Of a stretch of DNA of 64,000 nucleotides, positions 41,360 to 49,520 are shown one piece after another. Origin of the DNA: Corynebacterium auris (lineage in GTDB: Bacteria; Actinomycetota; Actinomycetes; Mycobacteriales; Mycobacteriaceae); NCBI RefSeq assembly GCF_030408575.1, contig NZ_CP047047.1, positions 496,001 through 560,000 on the forward strand, in the 5' to 3' direction. The notes under the pieces were generated by a model. It did no database searches. It was not told the DNA's origin and was given only the letters and a program-made list of their open reading frames with translations. Position numbers and translations under genes: made by a program. The number at the start of each line of letters is the position of its first letter. Positions within the stretch are counted from its first letter, which is position 1.

Positions 41360-43084
41360 GTGGCTTTCCTCCTTTTCATCATCATTGCCTCGCTCCTCGT
41401 CATCGCCTTCGCGGAGCCGCTGGGTGAGCGCATTGGAGTGGTCGCGCCGATCATCCTGCTGGTGGTCGGCGCAGCCACCGCGTTTTTGCCGCAGGTGCCG
41501 GATATCACCATCAACCCCGAGATCATCCTGCAGCTCATCCTGCCGCCGCTGTTGTTTTCCACGGCGATGCGCATGCCGGCCCACGATTTCCGCCGCAACC
41601 TGGGCGCCATCTTCGCCCTCGCGGTGGTGCTCGTCGTGGCCACCGCGCTGTGCGTCGGGGTGGTCATCAACCTCCTCGTGCCCCAGATCCCCCTCGCCGT
41701 AGCTGTCGCGGTGGGGGCGGTGGTCAGCCCCTCGGACGCGGTGGCGGTGGGGATTGTCAAACGCGCGGGCGTGAGCAGGCGCATCGTCGCCATCCTCGAC
41801 GGGGAGGGGCTAGTAAACGACGCCTCGGCACTCGTCGTGCTGGGCACCGCGCTACTGGCGGCGACGCAGCAGGTCTCTGCCCCGGCTGTGGTCGGGCAAT
41901 TCGTCTGGGCCGTCGCCGGCGCCGTCATCGTGGGCTACGCGGTGGGCAGGCTATTCATGTTCCTGCGCCGCTACGTGCACCAGCCGACCTCCAACACCGT
42001 GCTGTCCCTCGCCATCCCGTTCGCCGCGTATCTGCCTGCCGAGGAGATTGGCTCCTCAGGGCTCGTGGCCACGGTGGCGGCCGGGCTCGTCGTCGCCGCG
42101 GCAGCCCCGCGCGTGCTCTCGCCAGCCACCCGCTTTTCGGACACCCAAACCTGGGACACCATGGGTCTGGTGTTGGAGTCCCTCGTCTTCGTCATGATGG
42201 GCCTCCAGCTGCCCGCGCTTATCGACGCCGCACGAACATCCGGGTTCACCTTCCTTGCCACCGCCGTGGTGGCGCTTGCGGTATGGGCGACCGTTCTGGT
42301 GCTGCGCACCCTGACGATGATGCCGCTGGCCTGGACCATCCGCCGCGGCGCCGGGCAGATGCAGGGCCGAGCGCAGCGCCTCGGCGCCCTCGGCCAGCGC
42401 CTCGACGAGTTCGCGCAGGACCCGCGCGTCACCTCCAGCCCCCGGGCCTCCCGCCGCGTGCAATCCGGCCGCGCGCGGGTGGCCAGGGGAGAGGCGGACT
42501 CCGCCTACTTTGCCGCCAAGCCGCTCGGCCTGCGCGCGGGGGCGGTGATGGTCTGGGCCGGCATGCGCGGAGCGGTGACGCTCGCCGCCGCGCAGACGCT
42601 GCCCGCGGATACGCCGGGGCGCAGCTTCCTCATCCTCGTCTCGTTCGCGGTCGCGGCGTTCTCCCTCGTCGTGCAGGGCGGCACGCTCAGCTGGGTCGTC
42701 GACGCGCTCAAGCCGGGGACGGACGTGCCCAGCTCGCCGGAGGAGCGCCGCCGAGTCCGCGCGGTGCTGTCTGGCGCGGCCGCTGACGTCGAGGTCCCGT
42801 CTGACCTCGCGCGCGCCCTCACCGCCGGTGGGCTGCCCCGGGGGCGTGCACCGCAGGCCACCCTCCTAGAGCTCGCGCGCGCGGCCCGCGACGCGGGGGT
42901 GGTACACCAGCTGACTGACTACGCCGTTGCCCGCGTCGTCGCGCAGCGCGAGGCGCTCCTAAGCGAGCGCGACGCCGGGCGCATCGACGCCTCGGACTTC
43001 GACAGCCAGCTGCGCCGCCTTGACGTCGAGCAGCTCGCTATTGAGGCGCAAGCCCGCGAGTACGCGGAGCGTCAAGGGGCCTGA
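41360..43084 (+). CDS. Na+/H+ antiporter, CPA1 family
   Basis: Membrane cation/proton exchanger, 574 residues, with about 12 membrane helices in the first 430 residues. The family signatures SPSDAVAVGIVKRAG and ILDGEGLVNDASALVVLGTALL contain the conserved acidic residues of the ion path; AGMRGAVTLAAAQTLP is the late CPA1 motif. A cytoplasmic helical tail (about residues 460-574) follows. GTG start. It converges with the DUF3151 gene, with 8 bp between the ends. Probably pH or sodium homeostasis. Confidence 0.93.
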   Translation: MAFLLFIIIASLLVIAFAEPLGERIGVVAPIILLVVGAATAFLPQVPDITINPEIILQLILPPLLFSTAMRMPAHDFRRNLGAIFALAVVLVVATALCVGVVINLLVPQIPLAVAVAVGAVVSPSDAVAVGIVKRAGVSRRIVAILDGEGLVNDASALVVLGTALLAATQQVSAPAVVGQFVWAVAGAVIVGYAVGRLFMFLRRYVHQPTSNTVLSLAIPFAAYLPAEEIGSSGLVATVAAGLVVAAAAPRVLSPATRFSDTQTWDTMGLVLESLVFVMMGLQLPALIDAARTSGFTFLATAVVALAVWATVLVLRTLTMMPLAWTIRRGAGQMQGRAQRLGALGQRLDEFAQDPRVTSSPRASRRVQSGRARVARGEADSAYFAAKPLGLRAGAVMVWAGMRGAVTLAAAQTLPADTPGRSFLILVSFAVAAFSLVVQGGTLSWVVDALKPGTDVPSSPEERRRVRAVLSGAAADVEVPSDLARALTAGGLPRGRAPQATLLELARAARDAGVVHQLTDYAVARVVAQREALLSERDAGRIDASDFDSQLRRLDVEQLAIEAQAREYAERQGA

Positions 43085-43092
43085 CCCCAGGC

Positions 43093-43491
43093 TTAGCTCA
43101 GCAGGGCTTCGACGCTTTGCGGGTCGGCGTCGGAAAGCATCTGGCGGCAGCGGTCGTACTCGGGATCGTCGCCGATCGCCTTCGAGGCCAGCGCCAGCAT
43201 GGCGATCGCCTTGAGAACGCCCTGGTTCGGCTCGTGGCTGGCGGGCACAGGACCCCAGCCCTTCCACCCGTTGGCCCGCAGGCGATCGAGCGAGCGGTGG
43301 TAGCCGGTGCGCGCGTAGGCGTAAGCGATCAGCGTGTCACCCTCCTGCAGCTCGCGGGCGGCGCGGGCGGCCCAGACCGAGGGCGAGTCCGGGTGCGCAA
43401 GCGCCGTTTCCCGAGCCAGCAGGTCCTTACCGTGCGCCGGATCCTCCGGCAGGTAGACGGGGGGCGGGGCCATCATGTCTTTCATCTTCAT
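43093..43491 (-). CDS. DUF3151 family protein
   Basis: Conserved actinobacterial protein of unknown function, 132 residues, soluble and helical. Recognisable stretches are LPEDPAHGKDLLARETALAHPDSPSVWAA and ARTGYHRSLDRLRANGWKGWGPVPASHEPNQGVLKAI, typical of DUF3151. The open frame begins at 43503, but TATGGT (43504-43499 on the minus strand) lies exactly 7 nt before ATG 43491, so a leaderless start MKMKDMMAPPP is more likely. The GGTCGACC array C begins about 30 bp upstream of that -10. Confidence 0.88.
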   Translation of the reverse strand: MKMKDMMAPPPVYLPEDPAHGKDLLARETALAHPDSPSVWAARAARELQEGDTLIAYAYARTGYHRSLDRLRANGWKGWGPVPASHEPNQGVLKAIAMLALASKAIGDDPEYDRCRQMLSDADPQSVEALLS

Positions 43492-43498
43492 GCGCCCC

Positions 43499-43504
43499 AC
43501 CATA
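43499..43504 (-). promoter_or_regulatory. -10 box of DUF3151 gene (leaderless)
   Basis: TATGGT on the minus strand is 7 nt before ATG 43491. It overlaps the alternative ATG 43503, which would be untranslated if this box is used. Confidence 0.55.
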
Positions 43505-43535
43505 CTGATGGGGCGCGTCGGGACGCCTGGGGTGC

Positions 43536-44036
43536 CGGTCGACCGCAGCGAAATCTGGGGCGTAAAACCCCAGGTCGCGTGACCCCTTATTGCGTTGAGG
43601 TCGACCAGGGGGCGCTAAACCCCGACTTCGCGTGGGTGCTGGTCGACCGCAGCGAAAACCGGGGCGTAAATCCCCAGGTGGCGTGACCCCTTATTGTGTT
43701 GCGGTCGACCAGGGGGCGCTAAACCCCGACTTTGCGCGGGTGCTGGTCGACCCCAGCGAAATCTGGGGCGTAAATCCCCAGGTCGCGTGACCCCTTATTG
43801 CGTTGGGGTCGACCAGGGGGCGCTAAACACCGACTTCGCGTGGGGCCTGGTCGACCGCAGCGAAAACCGGGGCGCAAACCCCAAGTGGCAAACCCCGATT
43901 TTGCGTTGGGGTCGACCAGGGAGGGGCGCTAAACCCCGACTTCGCGTGGGTGCCGGTCGACCGCAGCGAAAACCGGGGCGCAAATCCCCAGGTGGCAAAC
44001 CCCGACTTCGCGTTGCGGTCGACCGTGGTCGACCCC
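43536..44036. repeat. GGTCGACC repeat array C (104-bp tandem units)
   Basis: About 500 bp of near-perfect tandem units between the end of maf and the DUF3151 promoter. GTCGAC starts at 43538, 43600, 43642, 43704, 43746, 43808, 43850, 43911, 43956, 44018 and 44028. Steps alternate 62 and 42 bp, giving 104, 104, 104 and 106-bp units. Each unit is GGTCGACC-GCAGCGAAA, a GGGGCGTAAAtCCCC mini-hairpin in several copies, GACCCCTTATTGCGTTG or AACCCCGACTTCGCGTTG, GGTCGACCAGGGGGCGCTAAACCCC and GACTTCGCG. Same orientation as array A. No gene is supported inside. Confidence 0.95.
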
Positions 44037-44061
44037 AACGAAAGCAAGGCGAAAAGGCGCC

Positions 44062-44652
44062 CTAATCCCAGAACTGCGATGCGGAAAGCCCGAAGGAGTA
44101 GAGCGCTTTGCGGAGGAAGGGCATGGATAGGCCGATGACGCTGGTGGGGTCGCCGTCGATGGAGTCGATGAACCAGCTGCCCAGGGCCTCGAGAGTAAAT
44201 GCCCCCGCGCACTCGAGGGGCTCGCCGGAGCGGGCGTAGGCCTCGATGTCGGCGTCGGAGGCGTCGCCGAAGCTGATCGCGGTGGAGGTGGTGCCGGTAA
44301 ACCAGGCGCCGCGGTGGTGTACGGCGTGGCCGGTAAGCAGGTGGGCGGTGCGCCCACGCTGGGCTTTCCAGCGCGCGATGGTGGCGTCGATGGTGTGGGG
44401 TTTGCCCTGGAGGTGGCCGTCGAGAAGCAGCATGGAATCGCAGCCCACGGTGACGTCCTCGGGGTACGTGCCGGCAACTGCCTCGGCTTTGGCGCGCGCT
44501 AGGGCGCCGACGACCTCGGCGGGGGCGGCGGCGGGGAGGGAGGCGATGAGGGCGTCCTCGTCGATGTGCGCTGGGTGGAGCACGGGGGTGACGCCGCCGT
44601 TTTCCAGCAGCATGCGCCGCGAGGGGGACTGGGAGGCCAGGACGAGGCGCAT
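44062..44652 (-). CDS. maf: Maf-like nucleotide pyrophosphatase
   Basis: House-cleaning nucleoside triphosphate pyrophosphatase, 196 residues. It opens LVLASQSPSRRMLLENGG (S-x-R-R nucleotide-binding motif), with VGCDSMLLLDG (catalytic Asp) and VEVxxxx-type SGEPLECAGAFTLEALGSWFI. The start ATG 44652 shares a base with the accE stop (TAATG), which rules out the longer open frame up to 44727. maf next to accE and accD is a standing corynebacterial arrangement. Last gene of accD-accE-maf. Confidence 0.94.
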   Translation of the reverse strand: MRLVLASQSPSRRMLLENGGVTPVLHPAHIDEDALIASLPAAAPAEVVGALARAKAEAVAGTYPEDVTVGCDSMLLLDGHLQGKPHTIDATIARWKAQRGRTAHLLTGHAVHHRGAWFTGTTSTAISFGDASDADIEAYARSGEPLECAGAFTLEALGSWFIDSIDGDPTSVIGLSMPFLRKALYSFGLSASQFWD

Positions 44653-44855
44653 TAGAAGTAGTTGATGTTGGCGAAGGCGCCGGGGTTGAACACGTCGGGG
44701 TGGCGCAGTGAGGAGGGCCGACCCCACAGGTTGCGCTCGCCGGGGCCGGCGGACGCGGTGGCGGCGGTCTGCAGCTCCGCGAGGACGGTGGTTAGAGCGG
44801 CGAGCTCCTCGTCGGTCGGGTTGCCCTTGACAACGCTGAAGGTCGGTGCAGTCAT
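44652..44855 (-). CDS. accE: Acyl-CoA carboxylase epsilon subunit
   Basis: Small 67-residue subunit that stabilises actinobacterial acyl-CoA carboxylases. The core FSVVKGNPTDEELAALTTVL and the tail WGRPSSLRHP match the AccE family. AAGGAG overlaps the accD stop, 10 nt before the ATG, and the stop overlaps maf (TAATG), so accD-accE-maf is one translationally coupled operon. Complete and of normal size. Confidence 0.92.
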   Translation of the reverse strand: MTAPTFSVVKGNPTDEELAALTTVLAELQTAATASAGPGERNLWGRPSSLRHPDVFNPGAFANINYF

Positions 44856-44867
44856 GTGGGGTACTCC

Positions 44868-46382
44868 TTACAGGGGAATGTTGCCGTGCTTCTTCATGGC
44901 AGGGTAGACCACCTTGCGCTCCAGCAGGCGCAGGGCCTCGGTGATCTGGGAGCGGGTGTGGGCGGGTTCGATCACGGAGTCGACGAGGCCACGCTCGGTG
45001 GCAACGTAGGGGTTGAGGTTTTCCTCCGCGTAGGCCTCCGCGTCGGTGTTGAGGGCGGTGGCGGCGGTGGGGGCGTCGGAAAGCGCGATTTGGGCGGTGG
45101 GCCAGGCGAAGACGAGGTCCGCGCCAAGGAACTTCGAGCCCATGACGGCGTAGGAAGCGCCGAGCGCCTTGCGCGTGACGACGGTGACCGTGCCCACCTG
45201 GGCTTCCGCGAAGGCGTAGGCCAGCGCGGCCGCCCCGGATAGGACGCCGGCGTGCTCCTCGTCGGCGGTGGGGACGAAGCCGGGGGAGTCGACGAGGAAG
45301 ACGAGCGGCAGGTTGAAGGCGTCGCAGGTGCGGACGAAACGCGCCGCCTTGCGCGCGGCGGCGTTGGTCAGGCAGCCCGCCAGGGAGGAGGGCTGGTTGG
45401 CCACCACGCCCACGGCGCGCCCGTTGACGTGCGCGAAGCCCGTGACCACGTTGTCGGCGTAGTTGCCGCCGAGCTCGAAGAAGTCGCCGTCGGTGAGGGC
45501 GGTGATGATGTCGTGGACGTCGTAGGCCGCGGCGTCGTCGTCGGGGATGAAGTCGTTGAGGTCCACCGGCGCCGGCTCCGCGGGGGCGGACAGCGGGGAG
45601 GCGGCGCGGTTGTTCTCCGGCAGGTAGCCGACTAGCTCGCGCGCCAGTTCTACGGCAGCGGTGTCGCTGGGGGCGATGAGCTGGGCCAGGCCCGTCGTGG
45701 CCTCGTGGACAGCCGCGCCACCGAGGGACTGCGCGCTGGCCTCGGCGCCGCTGACGGTGGTCACGATGTCCGGGTCGGCCAGGTGCGCGGCCGCGCCGTC
45801 GGCCATGACAACAAGGTCCGCGAGCGGGATCTGGGCTGCGGACAGGCCCGCCGTCGGCCCGGCGACGACGGCGATCTGGGGGATCAGGCCGGAGGCCTCG
45901 GTGGCGGCGCGCAGGATCTTCGCCTGCATGGCGGCGGCGATCACGCCCTCAACGATGCGCGGGCCGGCGGAGTCGTAGATGCCCACGAGCGGCACGCCGG
46001 TCTTGGTGGCGAGGTCGTAGAGCTTGAGCACCTTTTCCGCGTAGACCTCGCCGACGGCGCCGTCGAAGATCGTGGGGTCCTGGGAAAAGACGCACACCCT
46101 GCGGCCGTCGACAAGCCCATAGCCCGTGATAACGCCGTCTGTCGGCGGCTTGGTGCGGTCCATCTTGTAGGCCTCGACGCGGTGGCGGGCCAGCGCGTCG
46201 GTTTCGACGAAGGAGTCGGCGTCCAGGAGCTTCTCCACGCGCTCCCGGGCCGTGGCCCTGCCCGCGGCACGCGTCGCGTCGACGGCCTCCTGGCCGACCG
46301 GCGCCTGCGCCTCCTCCAGGCGGTTGCGCAGGTCCTGAAGGCGGCCAGCAGTCGTGGACATGTCGGGTGTGGAGGAACTCAT
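44868..46382 (-). CDS. accD1: Acyl-CoA carboxylase beta subunit (AccD1/DtsR1-like)
   Basis: Carboxyltransferase subunit that transfers CO2 from biotin-AccBC to acetyl-CoA (malonyl-CoA for FAS) or propionyl-CoA. 504 residues, with the two crotonase-like halves: GVITGYGLVDGRRVCVFSQDPTIFDGAVG...YDSAGPRIVEG and, later, VDSPGFVPTADEEHAGVL (oxyanion-hole glycines). ATG 46382 has TAGAGT 8 nt upstream and no ribosome binding site. First gene of accD-accE-maf. The usual neighbour birA is not in the window; an accessory GIY-YIG gene stands in its place. Confidence 0.95.
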   Translation of the reverse strand: MSSSTPDMSTTAGRLQDLRNRLEEAQAPVGQEAVDATRAAGRATARERVEKLLDADSFVETDALARHRVEAYKMDRTKPPTDGVITGYGLVDGRRVCVFSQDPTIFDGAVGEVYAEKVLKLYDLATKTGVPLVGIYDSAGPRIVEGVIAAAMQAKILRAATEASGLIPQIAVVAGPTAGLSAAQIPLADLVVMADGAAAHLADPDIVTTVSGAEASAQSLGGAAVHEATTGLAQLIAPSDTAAVELARELVGYLPENNRAASPLSAPAEPAPVDLNDFIPDDDAAAYDVHDIITALTDGDFFELGGNYADNVVTGFAHVNGRAVGVVANQPSSLAGCLTNAAARKAARFVRTCDAFNLPLVFLVDSPGFVPTADEEHAGVLSGAAALAYAFAEAQVGTVTVVTRKALGASYAVMGSKFLGADLVFAWPTAQIALSDAPTAATALNTDAEAYAEENLNPYVATERGLVDSVIEPAHTRSQITEALRLLERKVVYPAMKKHGNIPL

Positions 46383-46390
46383 AGGCCCTT

Positions 46391-46396
46391 ACTCTA
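46391..46396 (-). promoter_or_regulatory. -10 box of accD1 (leaderless)
   Basis: On the minus strand TAGAGT lies 8 nt before ATG 46382, with only AAGGGCCT between. Confidence 0.6.
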
Positions 46397-46506
46397 ATGT
46401 GCGGTCGGTGGACACGGTATTCGGCGGCGGCCTCCCGGAAGAAGCGCCGTGGGGTCTATCGGCGGGCCGGGTGGGAATGTTTCCGTCTCAATTGCCAGTC
46501 GGTGTG

Positions 46507-47559
46507 CTAGGCGGGGCTTTCCGACGTCCATTGCTTGTGGCCGATGAGAGAATAAACCTCTTGGGTGAGCGGCGTGCTGTGCCATCTGGCGAAAAGTCCG
46601 GAGCGGCGAAACCGCATCATTGTGAGGGAAAAGGTGCGAGCAGCCTGCACGAGTTCCGGGTGAGCTTTGAGCAGCTGCTCGAGTGAGCCGACGGGGTAAT
46701 AGAGGGTGTCGCAGCTCACTGAGTCGTACTCCGTGAAATCGAAACCGAAAATAGTGGGAGAGAGAACGTCGTGATCCGACCAGTCGACGTCCTCGCTGAT
46801 GAAAACATTGAGATAGCCGACCGGGTGCTTATCCGGTAGATGCCCGGGCCAGCCCTCTATATCCATGGCGCGCAGGTTACGAGGAAAGACAAGAAACTCT
46901 AACGTTCCGGTATTCAACGTCGCATACCGGCCTCCCGCCGTGGAGGGGTAATCCGAAAGTGTCCAAAAAGAGCGCTCGGTGGTTTGCGCGCTTGGTATGA
47001 GGAACTCGATGGCATAGGCCAGGTCGGCGACGACTGCTTCGTATACGTCCTTGCGCGCCGCCTCTGCCAGCCTGGTCCTCGGCGTGCGGATCATCGCGTG
47101 CGCAGTGAAATCCTGATGGCAGTCGGTTGTCTCTCCCAAAGACCAGTGATTTGCTTTCTCCACCGCAATGATTTGCTCTAGCGGGGATTCTGTGACGCTC
47201 TCGGGAACGCCAGTTCGGTTGCGAAGCGGCAGACCGCGATCGCGGAAGTACCGGATGGTCAGTCTCTCCTCCACGTCGAGGTCGCCTTCCGCGACTTCGC
47301 GGAAGAGCACGGCAACAATGTCACCCCATGGGCCGTGATGGCGAGAGCCGTGAACGTGACTATTGAAGCGGGAGAGGACGTTGGTTGCTTTTCCTACGTA
47401 GCGGGACCCGTCCTCGAACTCGAGGACGTAAATGCCGCGGCGGCGGTCGCTTGCAATGAGTGGGGCCAGGCTGTCGCCCGAGCGGACGGGCCAGGACGTA
47501 AAGGTCATGGTCGGTGACGTCTCGCCGGTAGCTTTGTTCGCGTCGTGTGGTGCTTCCAT
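46507..47559 (-). CDS. GIY-YIG nuclease-domain protein with unknown C-terminal region
   Basis: 350 residues. A GIY-YIG endonuclease-like fold covers about residues 42-110: GIYVLEFEDGSRYVGKATNV (GIY and YVG triads), an Arg in LSRFNSH, and a Glu in LDVEERLTIRYF, so the known catalytic residues appear present. The remaining 240 residues (from about TESPLEQIIAVEKANHW) are not recognised. TAGGTT lies 7 nt before ATG 47559, supporting a leaderless start there rather than at ATG 47508. Base composition is lower in G+C than neighbours and codon use is mixed, signs of transfer. It could be a defence, restriction or DNA-repair nuclease. Confidence 0.8.
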   Translation of the reverse strand: MEAPHDANKATGETSPTMTFTSWPVRSGDSLAPLIASDRRRGIYVLEFEDGSRYVGKATNVLSRFNSHVHGSRHHGPWGDIVAVLFREVAEGDLDVEERLTIRYFRDRGLPLRNRTGVPESVTESPLEQIIAVEKANHWSLGETTDCHQDFTAHAMIRTPRTRLAEAARKDVYEAVVADLAYAIEFLIPSAQTTERSFWTLSDYPSTAGGRYATLNTGTLEFLVFPRNLRAMDIEGWPGHLPDKHPVGYLNVFISEDVDWSDHDVLSPTIFGFDFTEYDSVSCDTLYYPVGSLEQLLKAHPELVQAARTFSLTMMRFRRSGLFARWHSTPLTQEVYSLIGHKQWTSESPA

Positions 47560-47566
47560 GCCGGAA

Positions 47567-47572
47567 AACCTA
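47567..47572 (-). promoter_or_regulatory. -10 box of GIY-YIG gene (leaderless)
   Basis: TAGGTT on the minus strand is 7 nt before ATG 47559. Confidence 0.5.
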
Positions 47573-47737
47573 GCGTGCGTTCGCGGGGACTGCGAGGGAA
47601 ATAGGGGCCTGCCGCAGCACGAGGCGATTTCGCTGTGCTCTGGGCATTTAGTGGGCGCTTCGACGAAATCGGAGCCCTTTTCGCGTTTCGTGTTTACTGG
47701 GACGCATTAGTTCTGTCTTATTAAGCGGAGGGAACAC

Positions 47738-49306
47738 ATGAAGATCGCAGTGACGGGCGCGTCCGGCAACGTCGGCACCGCAGTGCTGAGGGCGTTGCAG
47801 GCCGACGAAACGGTCTCGCAGATCGTGGGCATTTCGCGGCGCACGCCGCCCGAGGTGGAGCCGTACGCCGGCGTGGAGTGGCACAGCGTCGACGTCGGCG
47901 CCGCAGCCGGGCCAGACGAGACGATTACCGCCCTGACCAGGGCATTCGAGGGCGTCGACGCGGTGATCCACCTGGCCTGGATCATCTACCCCAATCACGA
48001 CCGGGAGCTGCTGCGCCGCGTCAACGTCGAGGGCACCCAGCGCACGCTCGAGGCGTGTGCGGCGGCCGGAGTGCCGCACATCGTGGTGGCCTCCTCCGTC
48101 GGTGCGTACAGCGCGGATCCGGCGCGCGGGGAGGTCACCGGGCCTACGGACGCCTCGCCGCTGCGGCAGGAGGACTTCCCCGCGCGCGGCATCGCCGGGT
48201 CCCACTACAGCGAGGACAAGGGGGCAGTCGAGGAGCTTCTCGACGCCTTCACGGCCGCCCACCCCGAGATCACCCTGGCCCGGTTGCGCCCGGGGCTGAT
48301 CTTCCAGCCGGCCGCCGCCTCCGAGATCAAGCGCTTCTTCCTGGGCTCCGCCGCCCCGGTGGGGCTGCTGGACACGGTGCGCCCGCCGCTGGTGCCGCTG
48401 CCGAAGGGGGTGCGCGCCCAGGCCGTCCACGCCGACGACATCGCCGAGGCCTACCGGCTCGCCGCGACGAAGCGGGCCACGGGCGCATTCAACATCTGCG
48501 CCGACGACGTGCTCTACCCGAAGGACCTGGCGGAGCTGGTGGGGCAGGGCCGCTTCGTCGAGGTGCCGCCGAAGCTGGTGCGCTCCGCGCTTGCCGCGGC
48601 GCACGCCTCCGGAGCGGTGCCCGCGGACGCGGGCTGGGTGGACATGGCGATGGGCGTACCGCTTCTGGATAATTCCCGCGCCAAACGCGAGCTCGGCTGG
48701 GCGCCCACCCGAACGGCGAAAGACACGGTGCGCGAGCTGATCAGCGCCATGATCGAGGGCGCGGGCCACGATTCGCCGAGCCTGTGGGCGGAAAACCGCC
48801 CTGCCGCCGCCCCGGTGGTCGAGAGCGCGCAGGTGGCGGGTGGCGTCGACGCCGACCTGCTGGGGGCCTACCTCTCCGACCACATTGCCACGGCCCGCGA
48901 GGCGGCGGACATCCTCGACGCGATGACCCTGGACCACCAGGACAGCCCTGTCTTCGCCGAGATCGCCGCCGCGGCGCAGCAGGCGCGCACCGATCGCGAC
49001 GTTCTGGAGCAGCTGGCCAGCGCCCTCGGCGTTACGCCGAAGACCGCTAGGGCGGGCCAGGTCAAGTCCGCGCACCGGGCGCCGAAGCGCTCGCGCCTGG
49101 CGCTGCTGCTCGGCACCGAGAGGCTGCGCGCCGCGGCCGTCGCCACGATCGGTGCGTGGGAGACGCTGCGCACCCACGCGCCTGACCTCGGCCTCGAGGA
49201 GGCATTCTTGGACACGCGTATCGACGCCACCCGTGCTCTCCTGGACACCCTCAACGAAATCCACGCGCACGCCACGCTGCGCGCGTTCCGCGGGGCGTCC
49301 GCCTAG
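47738..49306 (+). CDS. NAD-dependent epimerase/dehydratase fused to helical domain
   Basis: 522 residues. The first ~325 form an extended short-chain dehydrogenase/epimerase: NAD motif TGASGNVGTAVL (about residues 6-17), VDAVIHLAWIIYP, the catalytic Tyr/Lys pair in SHYSEDKGAVEEL, and PGLIFQP. The last ~180 residues (from about LWAENRPAAAP) are a separate helical region including a long Ala-rich stretch and RSRLALLLGTERLRAAAVATIGAW, not recognised. The substrate is unknown (sugar nucleotide or other). GGAGGG lies before the ATG. It is divergent from the GIY-YIG gene. Confidence 0.8.
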   Translation: MKIAVTGASGNVGTAVLRALQADETVSQIVGISRRTPPEVEPYAGVEWHSVDVGAAAGPDETITALTRAFEGVDAVIHLAWIIYPNHDRELLRRVNVEGTQRTLEACAAAGVPHIVVASSVGAYSADPARGEVTGPTDASPLRQEDFPARGIAGSHYSEDKGAVEELLDAFTAAHPEITLARLRPGLIFQPAAASEIKRFFLGSAAPVGLLDTVRPPLVPLPKGVRAQAVHADDIAEAYRLAATKRATGAFNICADDVLYPKDLAELVGQGRFVEVPPKLVRSALAAAHASGAVPADAGWVDMAMGVPLLDNSRAKRELGWAPTRTAKDTVRELISAMIEGAGHDSPSLWAENRPAAAPVVESAQVAGGVDADLLGAYLSDHIATAREAADILDAMTLDHQDSPVFAEIAAAAQQARTDRDVLEQLASALGVTPKTARAGQVKSAHRAPKRSRLALLLGTERLRAAAVATIGAWETLRTHAPDLGLEEAFLDTRIDATRALLDTLNEIHAHATLRAFRGASA

Positions 49307-49327
49307 GGGTCCGGAGCGGCCACAAAG

Positions 49328-49465
49328 CGGCACGTTCGTGCCGAAAGTGCCGTGCAAGGGCGGAGCGAAAGCGCGAAGTTGGTTAAAACGGCACGTTCGT
49401 GCCGGAAGTGACTGGAATGCGGCCACCCCGTGTGGTTCAATGGCGAAAGCGGCACGATGTTGCCG
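49328..49465. promoter_or_regulatory. Three phased operator-like dyads upstream of hipBA
   Basis: CGGCACGTTCGTGCCG occurs at 49328-49343 and 49389-49404, and the variant CGGCACGATGTTGCCG at 49450-49465. Starts are exactly 61 bp apart each time, close to six helical turns. They are the natural candidates for HipB binding and autoregulation, lying 55-190 bp before hipB. Confidence 0.75.
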
Positions 49466-49520
49466 GATTGCTACCGGTTTGTGCGCAACATCCGCGTTCC
49501 AGAGGGGTAGGTGAGGGTAG

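Noticed and set aside
31650..44036. CRISPR array interpretation of the GGTCGACC repeats
   Set aside because: The intervals are themselves repeated and not unique spacers, the short motif is 8 bp, and no cas genes are present.
43536..44036. Plasmid or chromosomal parS/ori iteron cluster
   Set aside because: Sites do not match the TGTTTCACGTGAAACA parS sequence; no DnaA boxes, parAB or rep gene nearby. A partition-like role stays only a hypothesis.
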